In this document: positions 35,265 to 44,660 of the stretch, in pieces
Position numbering within the stretch: the first letter of the stretch is position 1
Layout of the letters: each line of letters opens with the position of its first letter
NCBI GenBank assembly: GCA_029216955.1
Contig: JANAVB010033217.1
Span: 1,561,059-1,625,058 of the forward strand
Length of the DNA: 64,000 bases
Reading direction: 5' to 3'
DNA from: Iris pallida
Lineage: Eukaryota > Streptophyta > Magnoliopsida > Asparagales > Iridaceae
Made by a program: the position numbers and the translations under genes
The notes under the pieces: model-generated
Database searches by the model: none
The model's input: the letters and a program-made list of their open reading frames with translations, nothing else
Told to the model about the DNA's origin: nothing

Positions 35265-37178
35265 ATGGCAAACACGATGGCGACTCTGCTGGGGACTAAC
35301 TTCTCCACGGCTGAGGAGTTGGTGACGCAATCGGACGCAGCCAAACTTGGCTCTACACAACAGAAGATGGTCGTACGCTTCGACCAACAGGCGTTCGAAG
35401 AGATGCTCTCTGAAGGTAGCACTGGCCCGGTCCAGAAGCGCACCCGCACCATAAAGGCTCGTAAAGAGTGGAGGCCAAAATTATTTGCTCCTCCGCAAGC
35501 CCTTGATGGAGTGCTCTCTATTGCTCAAGATGGCGAGAAAGACTCCCCTGCGGCCCCACTTCAGACGGTAGACAACTCTGCTGTCCCCAAGTCCGGCAGA
35601 AGAAAACACTATGATGCTGGACATGCAGGGGCAAAGAGGAACTCTACGCGATCCGAGCCGCAGAAGAGTATTAGCCGCAGGGAGAAAGCCCATGCGGCTA
35701 CAACCGCCGACCGCATAAAGAAAACTCATGCGGCTACATCTGTCAGCCGTATAACTTATGCGGCTACAGTTGCCAACCGCACGGATGAGACTCATGAGGC
35801 TATTAAAGTCAATCGCTTGCAGAAAACCCATACGGCCACAGATGCCAACCGCATGCGGTCAGCCTGCACGGTCGTGACTCCTAGCCGCATAAAGACTCAT
35901 CCTACAACAAAAGACAGCCGCATGCAGACAGCCTGCACGGTACCCAATGCTAGCCGCATAGCATCCGTCCCACGCTTCTCTCGATCAGTCTTCGACCGGC
36001 TTTCATGCGGTCCTGACTCTGATCATTCTCTGGATGATAATCCAGACTCTGTGGTATTCGACTTAGACTCCTCCTATTACGCACCCACAAGTGCTAAAAG
36101 GAGGAAGTCTAGGGCAGCGCGGACTCATCAAGTCCAGACGACTGCCCCAACCTCTGACTATCGGGGCGTCCCACTGATTATCACGCGGGCCTCTGATGGG
36201 AAGTTATATAAAACCACTCAAGTCCAGCCCCCGGCGGCAAACAGACAAAGTGGTTCCTCTGACCTGCGTGAGGTTATCCTCCACAAACGCAAGAAAAGAG
36301 AAGGAGCTTCGGGGTGTAAAGAGCCCTCACACGGACATCAATGCACCCAGATCATCGTCAACTGCTGTTGCAGCAACACGGCGATGACGAAAGACCGGCC
36401 ATCCGTCTTCCAAAGACTACATCACCCGAGCTCAGAAGACGAGGCACCTCCTGTTGTCTCCTGCAAGTCCGCACAGAAAGTTCTCTCCAAGGGAAAAGAA
36501 AAGAAAACGAGCATCTCCAGCCCAAAGGTGTCAACTACTGCAGCTAAGAAACCGTCGTCTAAAGGGTTATCCTCCACTGGAGTATTTCAACACACCCGTT
36601 CGAAGACGAAAACTGCTGTAGTAGGAAGTTCGTCGTCTGCAACATTGGGGGTCGTCGGAACTGGGGGGAGCACTCCTCCAAACATCCACGACAATCCGAC
36701 ATTCCAGGAATACGGACTGGAGGAAGCAAATCCTCCGACGGATACAACAGATACCGACGTCCCCAAGGACATCCTAGACAAAGCAAGCTCCGAAGCCGGG
36801 GGTAGTGTTCCTTCCGAGTCTGAACCTGAAGAGAACATCCCCACATATCCTGATGATTTCTCGATGCACGGGTACGACTCGGAGGGTACATCCTCCACCA
36901 CTCCTTCCGTCACTCCTCATGTGAAGACGGTGTTCATGACAGACAGTAATCAAGGAGGTTCCGGTGATCGCCAGCGCATCGATACTTTGGAGGCCATATT
37001 GTATGCCTTGGTCAAGTCTGTAGACGAGATCAAAGCGGCGCTTCCTAATCTGCAGGGAGTGACACCTGGCCAGACAAGTGCGGGTCCCCCAGTGAACGTA
37101 GACTCAAATTTGGCGGCACCAAACCCGGGCAATAATCCTTCCGAAGTAACGGCTCCGACTGCGACAGATGAGACCTGA
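35265..37178 (+). CDS. Upstream ORF of the Tat element (extra ORF or long Gag N-terminus)
   Basis: The 637-residue frame opens at an ATG inside the last 10 bases of the LTR, so the true start may be later (ATG 35277 or beyond). It is Ser/Thr/Pro/Lys rich with no known domain. Residues about 142-232 hold imperfect 15-17-residue repeats of a THAATxxNRIxK type, encoded by DNA that again contains CATGCGGCTAC. A Cys-rich patch (CCCSN, near 370) and an acidic C-terminal half follow. It ends at TGA 37176-37178, but the same frame continues without a gap into gag. Either the stop is a mutation in a very long Gag, or this is a separate extra ORF as reported upstream of gag in some Tat elements. A coiled-coil-like segment follows near residues 580-600. 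Confidence 0.75.
   Translation: MANTMATLLGTNFSTAEELVTQSDAAKLGSTQQKMVVRFDQQAFEEMLSEGSTGPVQKRTRTIKARKEWRPKLFAPPQALDGVLSIAQDGEKDSPAAPLQTVDNSAVPKSGRRKHYDAGHAGAKRNSTRSEPQKSISRREKAHAATTADRIKKTHAATSVSRITYAATVANRTDETHEAIKVNRLQKTHTATDANRMRSACTVVTPSRIKTHPTTKDSRMQTACTVPNASRIASVPRFSRSVFDRLSCGPDSDHSLDDNPDSVVFDLDSSYYAPTSAKRRKSRAARTHQVQTTAPTSDYRGVPLIITRASDGKLYKTTQVQPPAANRQSGSSDLREVILHKRKKREGASGCKEPSHGHQCTQIIVNCCCSNTAMTKDRPSVFQRLHHPSSEDEAPPVVSCKSAQKVLSKGKEKKTSISSPKVSTTAAKKPSSKGLSSTGVFQHTRSKTKTAVVGSSSSATLGVVGTGGSTPPNIHDNPTFQEYGLEEANPPTDTTDTDVPKDILDKASSEAGGSVPSESEPEENIPTYPDDFSMHGYDSEGTSSTTPSVTPHVKTVFMTDSNQGGSGDRQRIDTLEAILYALVKSVDEIKAALPNLQGVTPGQTSAGPPVNVDSNLAAPNPGNNPSEVTAPTATDET
35278..35295 (+). promoter_or_regulatory. 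Primer binding site of the Tat element
   Basis: TGGCGACTCTGCTGGGGA begins three bases after the LTR end. A PBS starting TGGCGACTC is usual in Tat/Ogre elements, where it is generally assigned to tRNA-Arg; that assignment is from memory. It overlaps the open frame that starts at 35265. Confidence 0.7.
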
Positions 37179-37211
37179 GAAGTAAGGAGAGAAGTTCAAG
37201 AGCTCCGAGCC

Positions 37212-38504
37212 ATGTTCCACGCCCGAGAAAACTCTCAAGACTTCAGAATTCGGCAACCATATCCTGCTGAATGGAGGGATGTTCCATTCCCACCAAGATA
37301 TAAGCCGTTCAATATCAACCCATATGATGGCAAGACCTCAGCAAGTCGGTATATCACTTACTTCGAGGTCACCACCGACCATTTGCCCCATGATGACGCT
37401 ATCCTCACGCGGTTATTCATCGGGGCATTGGAAGGAGTCGCCTTAGACTGGTACCGCAACCTGCCAGACAATTGCATCCACTCCTTCGCTGGCTTCAAAC
37501 GCTTGTTCTTGGAGAGGTTCTATGAGGTAGGACAGGACGTCACAATGTCTACCCTCATGGACGTCATCCAAGGAGAGAAAGAGCTGACGAGAAATTACAT
37601 TGAGCAGTTTCGTCAAACCGTAATGAAGTTACCATCTGGCAACCCGGACTCTTCCTTGATCGAAATTTGCCAAAAGAGACTACTCCCAACAATCAGTCTC
37701 TGGATGGGCGAGAGTCAATTCAAGGACTGGAAGGCTTTTATCATTAGTGCTACAAGTGCTGAAGAACGATTAAAGAAAGCTCGCCAACTGGGATTACATA
37801 TCTCAGAGGGAGAGAACAAGGGCAAGCGTCCCAGCACCACCAACGACAATGGGGGTAGCCCCTCCAACAACCGGGACAACAGAGGCAAGCGGGCTATGGT
37901 GGCCGGTACAGCCCAGAAGCCTGAGTCGCAACCTGCGGACAAACAATGGCCTCAAATCACTTACTCTTTTGAAGACGGTCACGTCAAGCCTATCTTGGAC
38001 ATGCTCATACAAGGAGATAGGATTCAGCTTCCTCTACCAAGACGGGAGCCTCGGCCGGCTGATCTGGAGAACCCAAAGTTCTGCCATTACCACCGCTACG
38101 TCCACCATGCTACGCACGACTGCTACCAACTGAAACGATATATCCAAAACCTCATCGATTCGAACGCTCTGGCTATCAATTTCGAGGAGGTAACCGTGGC
38201 AGCCAACATGGTGTCCGTACAATTCGACAGCTTTCCTCCAACAGAGACCCAGGACGGGGTTATACCCATCCCTCTGGCAACGATGGAGATTGCTAATCTT
38301 CCGCCTGCTCAAGCTGCTGGTCTAGTACCCCTCACCACATCACGAGGGAAAATCATGTGGGTCCATCCGGACCTAGTCCACGAGGTAACTCAGTCCACTC
38401 CTTCTTCTAAAAAGAAAAGTAGAAAAGTCAGATCCTGCCGTACCACCTCAGCAGATGAAGAGGAAGTCATGGCCGTTGTTACTCGATCCGGAGCACAATC
38501 TTAA
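37212..38504 (+). CDS. gag: Gag of the Tat element
   Basis: This 430-residue frame encodes the capsid-type Gag that packages element RNA. The open frame really continues from 37179, and the first ATG is at 37212. The retrotransposon gag domain lies at residues about 27-190 (PPRYKPFNINPYDGK, LFIGALEGVALDWYRNLP, FKRLFLERFYE). A degenerate zinc-knuckle-like CHYHRYVHHATHDC occupies residues 291-304, the form often seen in Tat elements. It ends at TAA 38502-38504, and protease follows in the same frame. The second half is Lys/Asn rich and likely nucleic-acid binding. Confidence 0.9.
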   Translation: MFHARENSQDFRIRQPYPAEWRDVPFPPRYKPFNINPYDGKTSASRYITYFEVTTDHLPHDDAILTRLFIGALEGVALDWYRNLPDNCIHSFAGFKRLFLERFYEVGQDVTMSTLMDVIQGEKELTRNYIEQFRQTVMKLPSGNPDSSLIEICQKRLLPTISLWMGESQFKDWKAFIISATSAEERLKKARQLGLHISEGENKGKRPSTTNDNGGSPSNNRDNRGKRAMVAGTAQKPESQPADKQWPQITYSFEDGHVKPILDMLIQGDRIQLPLPRREPRPADLENPKFCHYHRYVHHATHDCYQLKRYIQNLIDSNALAINFEEVTVAANMVSVQFDSFPPTETQDGVIPIPLATMEIANLPPAQAAGLVPLTTSRGKIMWVHPDLVHEVTQSTPSSKKKSRKVRSCRTTSADEEEVMAVVTRSGAQS

Positions 38505-39578
38505 CCTGTGGCTGAAAACTCGACTGATGATCATCCGCCCATTACCACGGATGCTCCGGGACCGGCTCAGCCTTCGACGACCGACAAGCCTAGGCCGAAG
38601 GAGACTCGCTTCGACAAATCCCTCCGAAAGGAAACATCTCAGGGGCTGGAGAGGCCCTACAACTTTGACATCTTGGCGCAATTGGCCAATACACCGGCCA
38701 AATTGTCCTTATATGAACTCCTGAGGCTCTCGAAGGATGTCCGTACAGCCTTGAGCGATGCACTTCAAAATGCCGACGCGTACCTGGCTCAGGTCAACCT
38801 CACGGGAGAAAATCAGCCCGCAGACCTCCAAGACAGTGCCTGTACGGGAGCAATGCCCAACATCGTCTTCACTCCACAAGACATGCTCATCAAGACTAAT
38901 CTACACGATCGCCCATTATACTACACAGGCTACATCGGCGACATAAAGGTGGACCGGATGCACATTGACCCTGGGTCTTCCATAAGCATCATTCCAAAAG
39001 GACTACTGCATCATCTTCGCATCCCGATGCATCGCCTGACCCGTACAAACACCGCCATCAGCGGATTCAATTCGGGCAGGAGCTACCCAATCGGGAAGAT
39101 CCGTCTGAAATGTCAGATTGGCGATCTCCAATCAGAAGTCACTTGCTACGTCATAGATGCCGACACTTCATACAACATCCTTTTGGGGCGCCCTTGGATA
39201 CACGATTACATGATCGTGCCTTCCACGCTACACCAATGCTTCAAATATGTCGACAAGCACGGCTTCGTGAGAACAGAATTTGCTGACATCGATCCCTTCA
39301 AAGGGGTCGAATCTTATTACTCGGACTCCTGCCTATACGAAAAGTCGAAGAGGCACCTTGAAGGAGGAAATAAACAAACTGATGTTGAAGCAACCACGGG
39401 ATCAGAAGAACCTCTGACAATCCACCTCCAGGCTCGCAAACCAGGCAATTCCGTACCCCTTACGGCCACGCTGCGTAAGGACGCGATCAGCCTCTCGGCA
39501 CAGGAAGAGCAGTTGAGAATCCGGCTGCCAAGGTCCGGCCAGGTACCGAGACCCACGACAGGGCCACTTACCATCTGA
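38505..39578 (+). CDS. pro: Aspartic protease region of the Tat element
   Basis: The frame (first ATG 38508, 356 residues) holds a retropepsin-like domain at residues about 125-240. The active-site region reads IDPGSSISII (153-162), a DPGS variant of DS/TG seen in this clade, and the partner motif is ILLGRPWIH (224-232). It would cleave the Gag-Pol precursor. The C-terminal 60 residues contain two copies of an L-x-I-x-L-x-R motif that recurs after the stop. It ends at TGA 39576-39578 in the same frame as pol; the repeat alignment suggests this TGA replaced an Arg codon (CGA). Confidence 0.85.
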   Translation, partial: PVAENSTDDHPPITTDAPGPAQPSTTDKPRPKETRFDKSLRKETSQGLERPYNFDILAQLANTPAKLSLYELLRLSKDVRTALSDALQNADAYLAQVNLTGENQPADLQDSACTGAMPNIVFTPQDMLIKTNLHDRPLYYTGYIGDIKVDRMHIDPGSSISIIPKGLLHHLRIPMHRLTRTNTAISGFNSGRSYPIGKIRLKCQIGDLQSEVTCYVIDADTSYNILLGRPWIHDYMIVPSTLHQCFKYVDKHGFVRTEFADIDPFKGVESYYSDSCLYEKSKRHLEGGNKQTDVEATTGSEEPLTIHLQARKPGNSVPLTATLRKDAISLSAQEEQLRIRLPRSGQVPRPTTGPLTI

Positions 39579-42500
39579 TTGTCGAGAGTCGGTCAATCCC
39601 AAACAGAGAAACTCAATCCCTCCGATAGGCCTCTGACGATACGCCTGCCTAAGAATGGTCGTCACCCCGATGCGAGGTCTGACACTTCAAGCGAACCAGC
39701 CACCCCTCGCTCCACATCAAGTACCAGACTGGGGGTTGCTAGTCTACCGACAACCCTACGCTCCGCTCCGTCAGTTGAACCTCTGAAGATCAAGCTGACT
39801 AGGACGCCCTCTCAATCTTCATTCACACAGGAGGTAGCCGAAGAGGAACCAGAGCTAGCCAAGTATGTGGCTACCCACACTGACGCTCCCTCCGCAGATG
39901 ATGTAATCCCTCTAGAAAAGATACCTTACTTCATCAATAAAGGGTTATCTTTGAATTACACCGAGCTCAATAAGCTATGTACAATGTATGCTATGGAACA
40001 CGGTATAGGCACTCACCTACATACACAGGTGACAAATGTGTACACCGCTATCCAACTTACTCCAGTAGAAGATGCTTACCGAATAATCGAGGAAGGGGAC
40101 CACCCAATCATCTTCGGCCGGACGAACAACCCGCATCCCCTCGCCATGGAAGAAGTTGACTTCGGGTCAGATGCTGGAAGACTGCCTCTGTATCTCTATA
40201 GCCCTCAATCCAAATATCTCATGCAGAAACAGGGGTATGATCTAGAGACAACGCCAGGACTGAACTACGGCACTGGACGACGATTACCTTTGAAGACGCC
40301 AGCCCCGGTGGGCAAACCACGGAACTACTATAACAAAACCCGATGCGGTTTAGGGTATGTAACGCCTATTATGACCCCTGAAAGCTCAGATGAAGAATGC
40401 GACTGGCAGTCACATTCAACCGGATCACCGACTTCTGACTCAGATACCAGCATCGGAGATGTGTTCAGACAAGTCATGTCAGTCAACATGGCATTCACCG
40501 ACGCTTACGAGGAAGACGAAGACATCCCCGAAATCCTTGAGCTAGAGCCATGGGCCCAGAAATTAGACACACAATGGGAAAAATGGTTCGAACTGAGAGA
40601 ACCTCCTACTGAAGATGAAGTCATACAAGTGGATCTCGGCAGCGAATCTTCTCCAAAACCGATCTTTATCAGTAAAAGCCTAACTGACGAAGAACGAGAG
40701 TCGCTTTTAGAACTTGTCAGAGAATACATTGATGTGTTCGCCTGGAGCTATGAAGACATGCCGGGGTTAAATCCTGACATCGCTCTCCACAAACTCAATA
40801 TACGGCCAGATGCAAAGCCAGTCAAGCAGCAAGAACGACACTTCCGCCCAGGCGTCATAAACGCGATCGAAGCCGAAGTCAACAAGCTAATAGCCAGCGG
40901 CTTCATTCATGAAGAGCAACATCCTGATTGGGTCACCAATATAGTACCCGTCCTCAAGAAGAATGGAAAGATTCGAATCTGCATCGACTTTCGCAACCTG
41001 AACGAGGCATGCCCCAAAGATGAATTTCCCCTTCCTATCACAGACATCATGATCGACAATACATGCGACTTTGAACGTATGTCATTCATGGATGGATTCT
41101 CGGGGTACAATCAAATCAAGATGTCTTCCGACGACGAAAAGCACACTTCATTCCGAACCCCGATTGGCACATACTGCTACACAGTCATGCCATTCGGTCT
41201 AAAGAATGCTGGCGCTACATATCAGCGAGCCATGAGTATCATTTTTAGAGAACATTTGTGCAAGACAGTGGAATGCTATGTCGACGACATCGCCGTCAAG
41301 AGTCGCTGTAAGGAAGATCATCTGCAAGACCTGAGAACGGTGTTCGACTTAATGCGAGCCCACTATCTGAAGATGAACCCTACGAAATCGTTCTTGGGCA
41401 TATCCAGCGGGAAGTTCTTGGGCTTCATCATCACTGCATGGGGTATCCATGTAGACCCCGAGAAAACGAGGGCAATCATGGAGATGGGTCCCCCGAGAAA
41501 TCTTCGTGAACTTAGAGGCCTCCAAGGGAGGCTAGCTTATATCAGGAGGTTCATTTCCAACCTCTCCGGGCGATGCCGACCGTTCACCCACCTCATGAAG
41601 AAGGGAGTCTCATTCGTATGGGACGAGGAATGCCAGCGCGCTTTCGATGACATCAAAGAATATTTATCAAATCCTCCAGTCTTGGTGGCCCCGGTCCCTG
41701 GAAAACCATTCCTACTCTATGTACGAGCAATAGAACACTCCCTCGGTGCCCTGCTGGCACAAAACAATGACGCAGGCCACGAACAGGCCATTTACTATCT
41801 CAGCCGAATGATGGTCGGGCCTGAACACCGATACACCGCTGTGGAGAAAGAATGCCTCGCCCTGGTATTCGCCATTCAAAAGACGCGGCACTATGTCACG
41901 GGGCAAACCATACATGTGATCTCACGAATCAACCCTCTCAGGGTCCTCATGACCAAACCAGGGGCACTCAGCTCCCGCCTCGCTACATGGGTGATATTGC
42001 TGTCCCCCTATCATATGATCTTCGTCCCGCAGAAGGCTGTCAAAGGTCAAGCCCTGGCAGACTTTTTGGCGGCCCATCCAGGATCAGAATCATCCAGAAT
42101 ATACGAAGAAATCCCAGATGAGGTCGTCGATTCAAATACAACCACCCACGATAACATATGGCGGATGTTCTTCGATGGCGCTTCAAGAACCGGACCCAAG
42201 GAAAACATCGTCGTCGGAGTCGGAGTAGTATTGGTCTCTCCTACCGGGCTAGTGATCAATCGCGCCTACTCTCTCACGGAACCCAGCTCTAACAATGTGG
42301 CCGAGTACAACGCTTTGGTCATTGGCCTCCAACTCGCAAGAGAACTGGGGGTAGAATACCTTGAAGCGTACGGCGATTCGCAATTAATCGTCAACCAGAT
42401 TCGGGGGACGTACGAAGTCCGCCATGAAGACATGATCCCCTACCACCAAATAGCGATCAATATTATCTCATCATTCGAGGGATTCTTCATCGAACACGTC

Positions 42501-43643
42501 CCCAGACTCCAAAATATCAAAGCTGATGCCCTAGCAGGCCTGGCTGCTTCCCTAGCAGTGCCAAACCACTCTCATCATTCGGTCGATGTAATCGGCCATG
42601 AGCTGGTCTGCCCCAAGAACAACGTTCAAGCCATGGCGAGTTATTCTGCTCAGATGATCGACGAAGCGCCAGACTGGAGACAACCATTCATAGACTTCGT
42701 GGTCTACGACATCCTGCCCGAGAACCCGAAGGAGGCTACTTCTATCAGACGGAGTTCTCTCAGATTCTTCTACGATACAGAGACAAAAATGCTGTATCGC
42801 CGCTCCTACGACGGATTACTACTTCGGTGCTTGTCGAACGCAGAAGCCAAAGAAGCCGTACGAGAGGCTCATGACGGTGTCTGCGGGGCCCATCAGCCTG
42901 GCCCTAAGCTGCAAGACCGCCTTCGCCGGATGGGCTACTACTGGCCCACGATGGTGGCTGATGCAATAGATTATGCCCAAAAATGCAAGGCCTGCCAAGT
43001 CCACGCAGACTTCATTCACCAACCATCCGAATTTCTACATCCGACAGTAGCATCCTGGCCATTCGAAGCATGGGGAATGGATATCATTGGTCCAATCACC
43101 CCACCTTCCTTCCGAGGACATCGCTTCATACTTGCGATCACTGATTACTTCTCAAAGTGGACAGAAGCTGTCCCACTCGCCGAAGTCAAGACTTCGAACG
43201 TAATCAGCTTCCTGAAGCACCACGTCATCTACCGCTTTGGACTGCCCCGAAGGATCATCCATGATAATGGTCCGCAGTTTATAAGCCACGCATTCTACCG
43301 ATTCTGCGACAAACACCGCATTCAGAATGTCGCTTCGACACCATACAACCCGGCAGCAAACGGGTTAGCAGAGGCGTTCAACAAAACAATCATCAAACTC
43401 CTCGAGAAATTTGTCTCCTCCAACAAACGCGACTGGAACGAGAAGCTCGACGAGTGCTTATGGGCTTATCGCACCACGATTCGAACAGCCACCGGGAATA
43501 CACCATTCTCTCTTGTGTACGAGAGTGAGGCAGTTCTCCCATTAGAGACTCAGATTCCCTCACTCCGAGTCGCCCTCACTTATCAATTGACAACGGATGA
43601 TAACTACCGACATCGACTACAAGAGTTAGAGGCCTTAGATTAA
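39579..43643 (+). CDS. pol: Pol of the Tat element: RT, RNase H, archaeal-type RNase H, integrase
   Basis: 1354 residues. Reverse transcriptase lies at about 405-620 with CIDFRNLN (468-475), FMDGFSGYNQ (503-512), MPFGLKNA (537-544) and the catalytic YVDD (567-570). The first RNase H (about 705-800) lacks the usual catalytic Asp (LYVRAIEHSLGALL). A second, archaeal-type RNase H (862-990) keeps FFDGAS, AEYNAL, YGDSQL and KADALA. The integrase zinc finger spans about 1097-1140 (H..H..CKAC) and the DDE core about 1160-1290 (MDIIGPI, IIHDNGPQFIS, NGLAEAFNKT), all catalytic residues present. It ends at TAA 43641-43643, with the C-terminal domain continuing in frame. The degenerate first RNase H with a new one behind it is the Tat clade arrangement. 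Confidence 0.95.
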   Translation: MSRVGQSQTEKLNPSDRPLTIRLPKNGRHPDARSDTSSEPATPRSTSSTRLGVASLPTTLRSAPSVEPLKIKLTRTPSQSSFTQEVAEEEPELAKYVATHTDAPSADDVIPLEKIPYFINKGLSLNYTELNKLCTMYAMEHGIGTHLHTQVTNVYTAIQLTPVEDAYRIIEEGDHPIIFGRTNNPHPLAMEEVDFGSDAGRLPLYLYSPQSKYLMQKQGYDLETTPGLNYGTGRRLPLKTPAPVGKPRNYYNKTRCGLGYVTPIMTPESSDEECDWQSHSTGSPTSDSDTSIGDVFRQVMSVNMAFTDAYEEDEDIPEILELEPWAQKLDTQWEKWFELREPPTEDEVIQVDLGSESSPKPIFISKSLTDEERESLLELVREYIDVFAWSYEDMPGLNPDIALHKLNIRPDAKPVKQQERHFRPGVINAIEAEVNKLIASGFIHEEQHPDWVTNIVPVLKKNGKIRICIDFRNLNEACPKDEFPLPITDIMIDNTCDFERMSFMDGFSGYNQIKMSSDDEKHTSFRTPIGTYCYTVMPFGLKNAGATYQRAMSIIFREHLCKTVECYVDDIAVKSRCKEDHLQDLRTVFDLMRAHYLKMNPTKSFLGISSGKFLGFIITAWGIHVDPEKTRAIMEMGPPRNLRELRGLQGRLAYIRRFISNLSGRCRPFTHLMKKGVSFVWDEECQRAFDDIKEYLSNPPVLVAPVPGKPFLLYVRAIEHSLGALLAQNNDAGHEQAIYYLSRMMVGPEHRYTAVEKECLALVFAIQKTRHYVTGQTIHVISRINPLRVLMTKPGALSSRLATWVILLSPYHMIFVPQKAVKGQALADFLAAHPGSESSRIYEEIPDEVVDSNTTTHDNIWRMFFDGASRTGPKENIVVGVGVVLVSPTGLVINRAYSLTEPSSNNVAEYNALVIGLQLARELGVEYLEAYGDSQLIVNQIRGTYEVRHEDMIPYHQIAINIISSFEGFFIEHVPRLQNIKADALAGLAASLAVPNHSHHSVDVIGHELVCPKNNVQAMASYSAQMIDEAPDWRQPFIDFVVYDILPENPKEATSIRRSSLRFFYDTETKMLYRRSYDGLLLRCLSNAEAKEAVREAHDGVCGAHQPGPKLQDRLRRMGYYWPTMVADAIDYAQKCKACQVHADFIHQPSEFLHPTVASWPFEAWGMDIIGPITPPSFRGHRFILAITDYFSKWTEAVPLAEVKTSNVISFLKHHVIYRFGLPRRIIHDNGPQFISHAFYRFCDKHRIQNVASTPYNPAANGLAEAFNKTIIKLLEKFVSSNKRDWNEKLDECLWAYRTTIRTATGNTPFSLVYESEAVLPLETQIPSLRVALTYQLTTDDNYRHRLQELEALD

Positions 43644-43931
43644 AAACGCCTCCTAGCTCAGCAAAGGATCAAATTATACCAAGCACGCATCTCAGGAGCC
43701 TTCAACAAAAAGGTCAAAGTCAGAATATTCCAAGTGGGCGATCTTGTTTTGGCAGTCAGGAGGCCAATGGTCATGACCCACAAGACCACCAGCAAGTTCC
43801 AGCCAAAATGGGAAGGCCCATTTATCATCGAGGCCGTGTTCTCCAATGGTGCTTACCGCCTCGCCAAGCAGAACGGAGACTTGCTCATGTTGCCCGTCAA
43901 CGGCAAGTTCCTGAAGAAATACTATGTTTGA
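43644..43931 (+). CDS. C-terminal end of Tat integrase, cut off by a stop codon
   Basis: In the same frame as pol, after TAA 43641-43643, translation continues with KRLLAQQRIKLYQ and FQVGDLVLAVRRP, then KFQPKWEGPFII and KFLKKYYV before TGA at 43929-43931. This is the usual integrase C-terminal segment of Tat elements, so the stop is a nonsense change (a Glu codon is expected there). No chromodomain is present, as usual for this clade. Confidence 0.85.
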   Translation, partial: KRLLAQQRIKLYQARISGAFNKKVKVRIFQVGDLVLAVRRPMVMTHKTTSKFQPKWEGPFIIEAVFSNGAYRLAKQNGDLLMLPVNGKFLKKYYV

Positions 43932-43954
43932 ACAACATTTTCCAGAGTTTCAAG

Positions 43955-44400
43955 TTATGTGCCCGCTGGTACCACTGAACTCAACCCCCTAAACATCCAA
44001 CTTATCGAGTCACGTACCCTCTTGTACCGCTGAACTCATATCCCAAATTCCCAAGTCATGCACCTGCTAGTACCTCTAAACTTACACTTTGATTCCAACA
44101 TCCAACTTATCGAGTCACGTACCCTCTTGTACCGCTAAACTCATATCCCAAATTCCTAAGTCATGTACCTGTTGGTACCTCTGAACTTACACTTTGATTC
44201 CAACATCCATGGATCTTCGAGTCATGTATCCGCAGATACCACTGAACTCACCCTCATAGTTTTTCAGATTTTCGAGTTATGTACCCGTTGGTACCGCTGA
44301 ACTCACACTCACCATTCTCCAGATTCTCGAGTCATGTACCCGATGGTGCCTCTGAACTCACATCCCGGTCACTCTTTCAGGTAGGAAGTTATGTATGATC
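43955..44400 (+). repeat. Minisatellite in the Tat 3' UTR
   Basis: About nine imperfect copies of a unit of roughly 60 bp containing GAGTCATGTACCCGTTGGTA and CCGCTGAACTCA. In the middle a longer period of about 120 bp is nearly identical twice (44007-44095 and 44106-44205). No protein is encoded. Confidence 0.85.
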
Positions 44401-44499
44401 ATACCTCTGAATTTCCTCCCCGAAGGAGATCCCCCTTCATGATCTAATACCTGCACTTCCAGTGCACAACAAAGGTAACGGATCCACAAATTTCCAAGA

Positions 44500-44660
44500 C
44501 GACCATGTCCTCATCACCTCTGAGTCGTCCCATTTTCGCCAAAAATAAATCACCCCTACATAGAATTTCCATGTCCTCATTACCTCTGAGTTGTTCTATG
44601 TACCCCCTGTCAAAGAGACCCTCATGCTCACCATGTCCCCAGCACCTCTGAGTCAGTATA
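44500..44660 (+). repeat. Second short repeat in the Tat 3' UTR
   Basis: Three spaced copies of CCATGTCCTCATCACCTCTGAGT-like sequence (about 44505, 44567 and 44631). Confidence 0.7.

Larger units (their letters stand above)
33942..35274 (+). repeat. 5' LTR of the Tat element
   Basis: 1333 bp, starts TGTAGAAGCATGG and ends CAATGGCAAACA. It carries a cluster of ATGCGGCTCA-like motifs (33975-34535) upstream of the TATA box at 34859. Confidence 0.95.

Noticed and set aside
35481..35831. Antisense ORFs opposite Tat gag/pol (also 36559-36913, 38034-38312, 40505-40729, 42047-42259)
   Set aside because: They are complementary-frame shadows of a strongly supported coding frame, with no domain and no promoter or splice signals.
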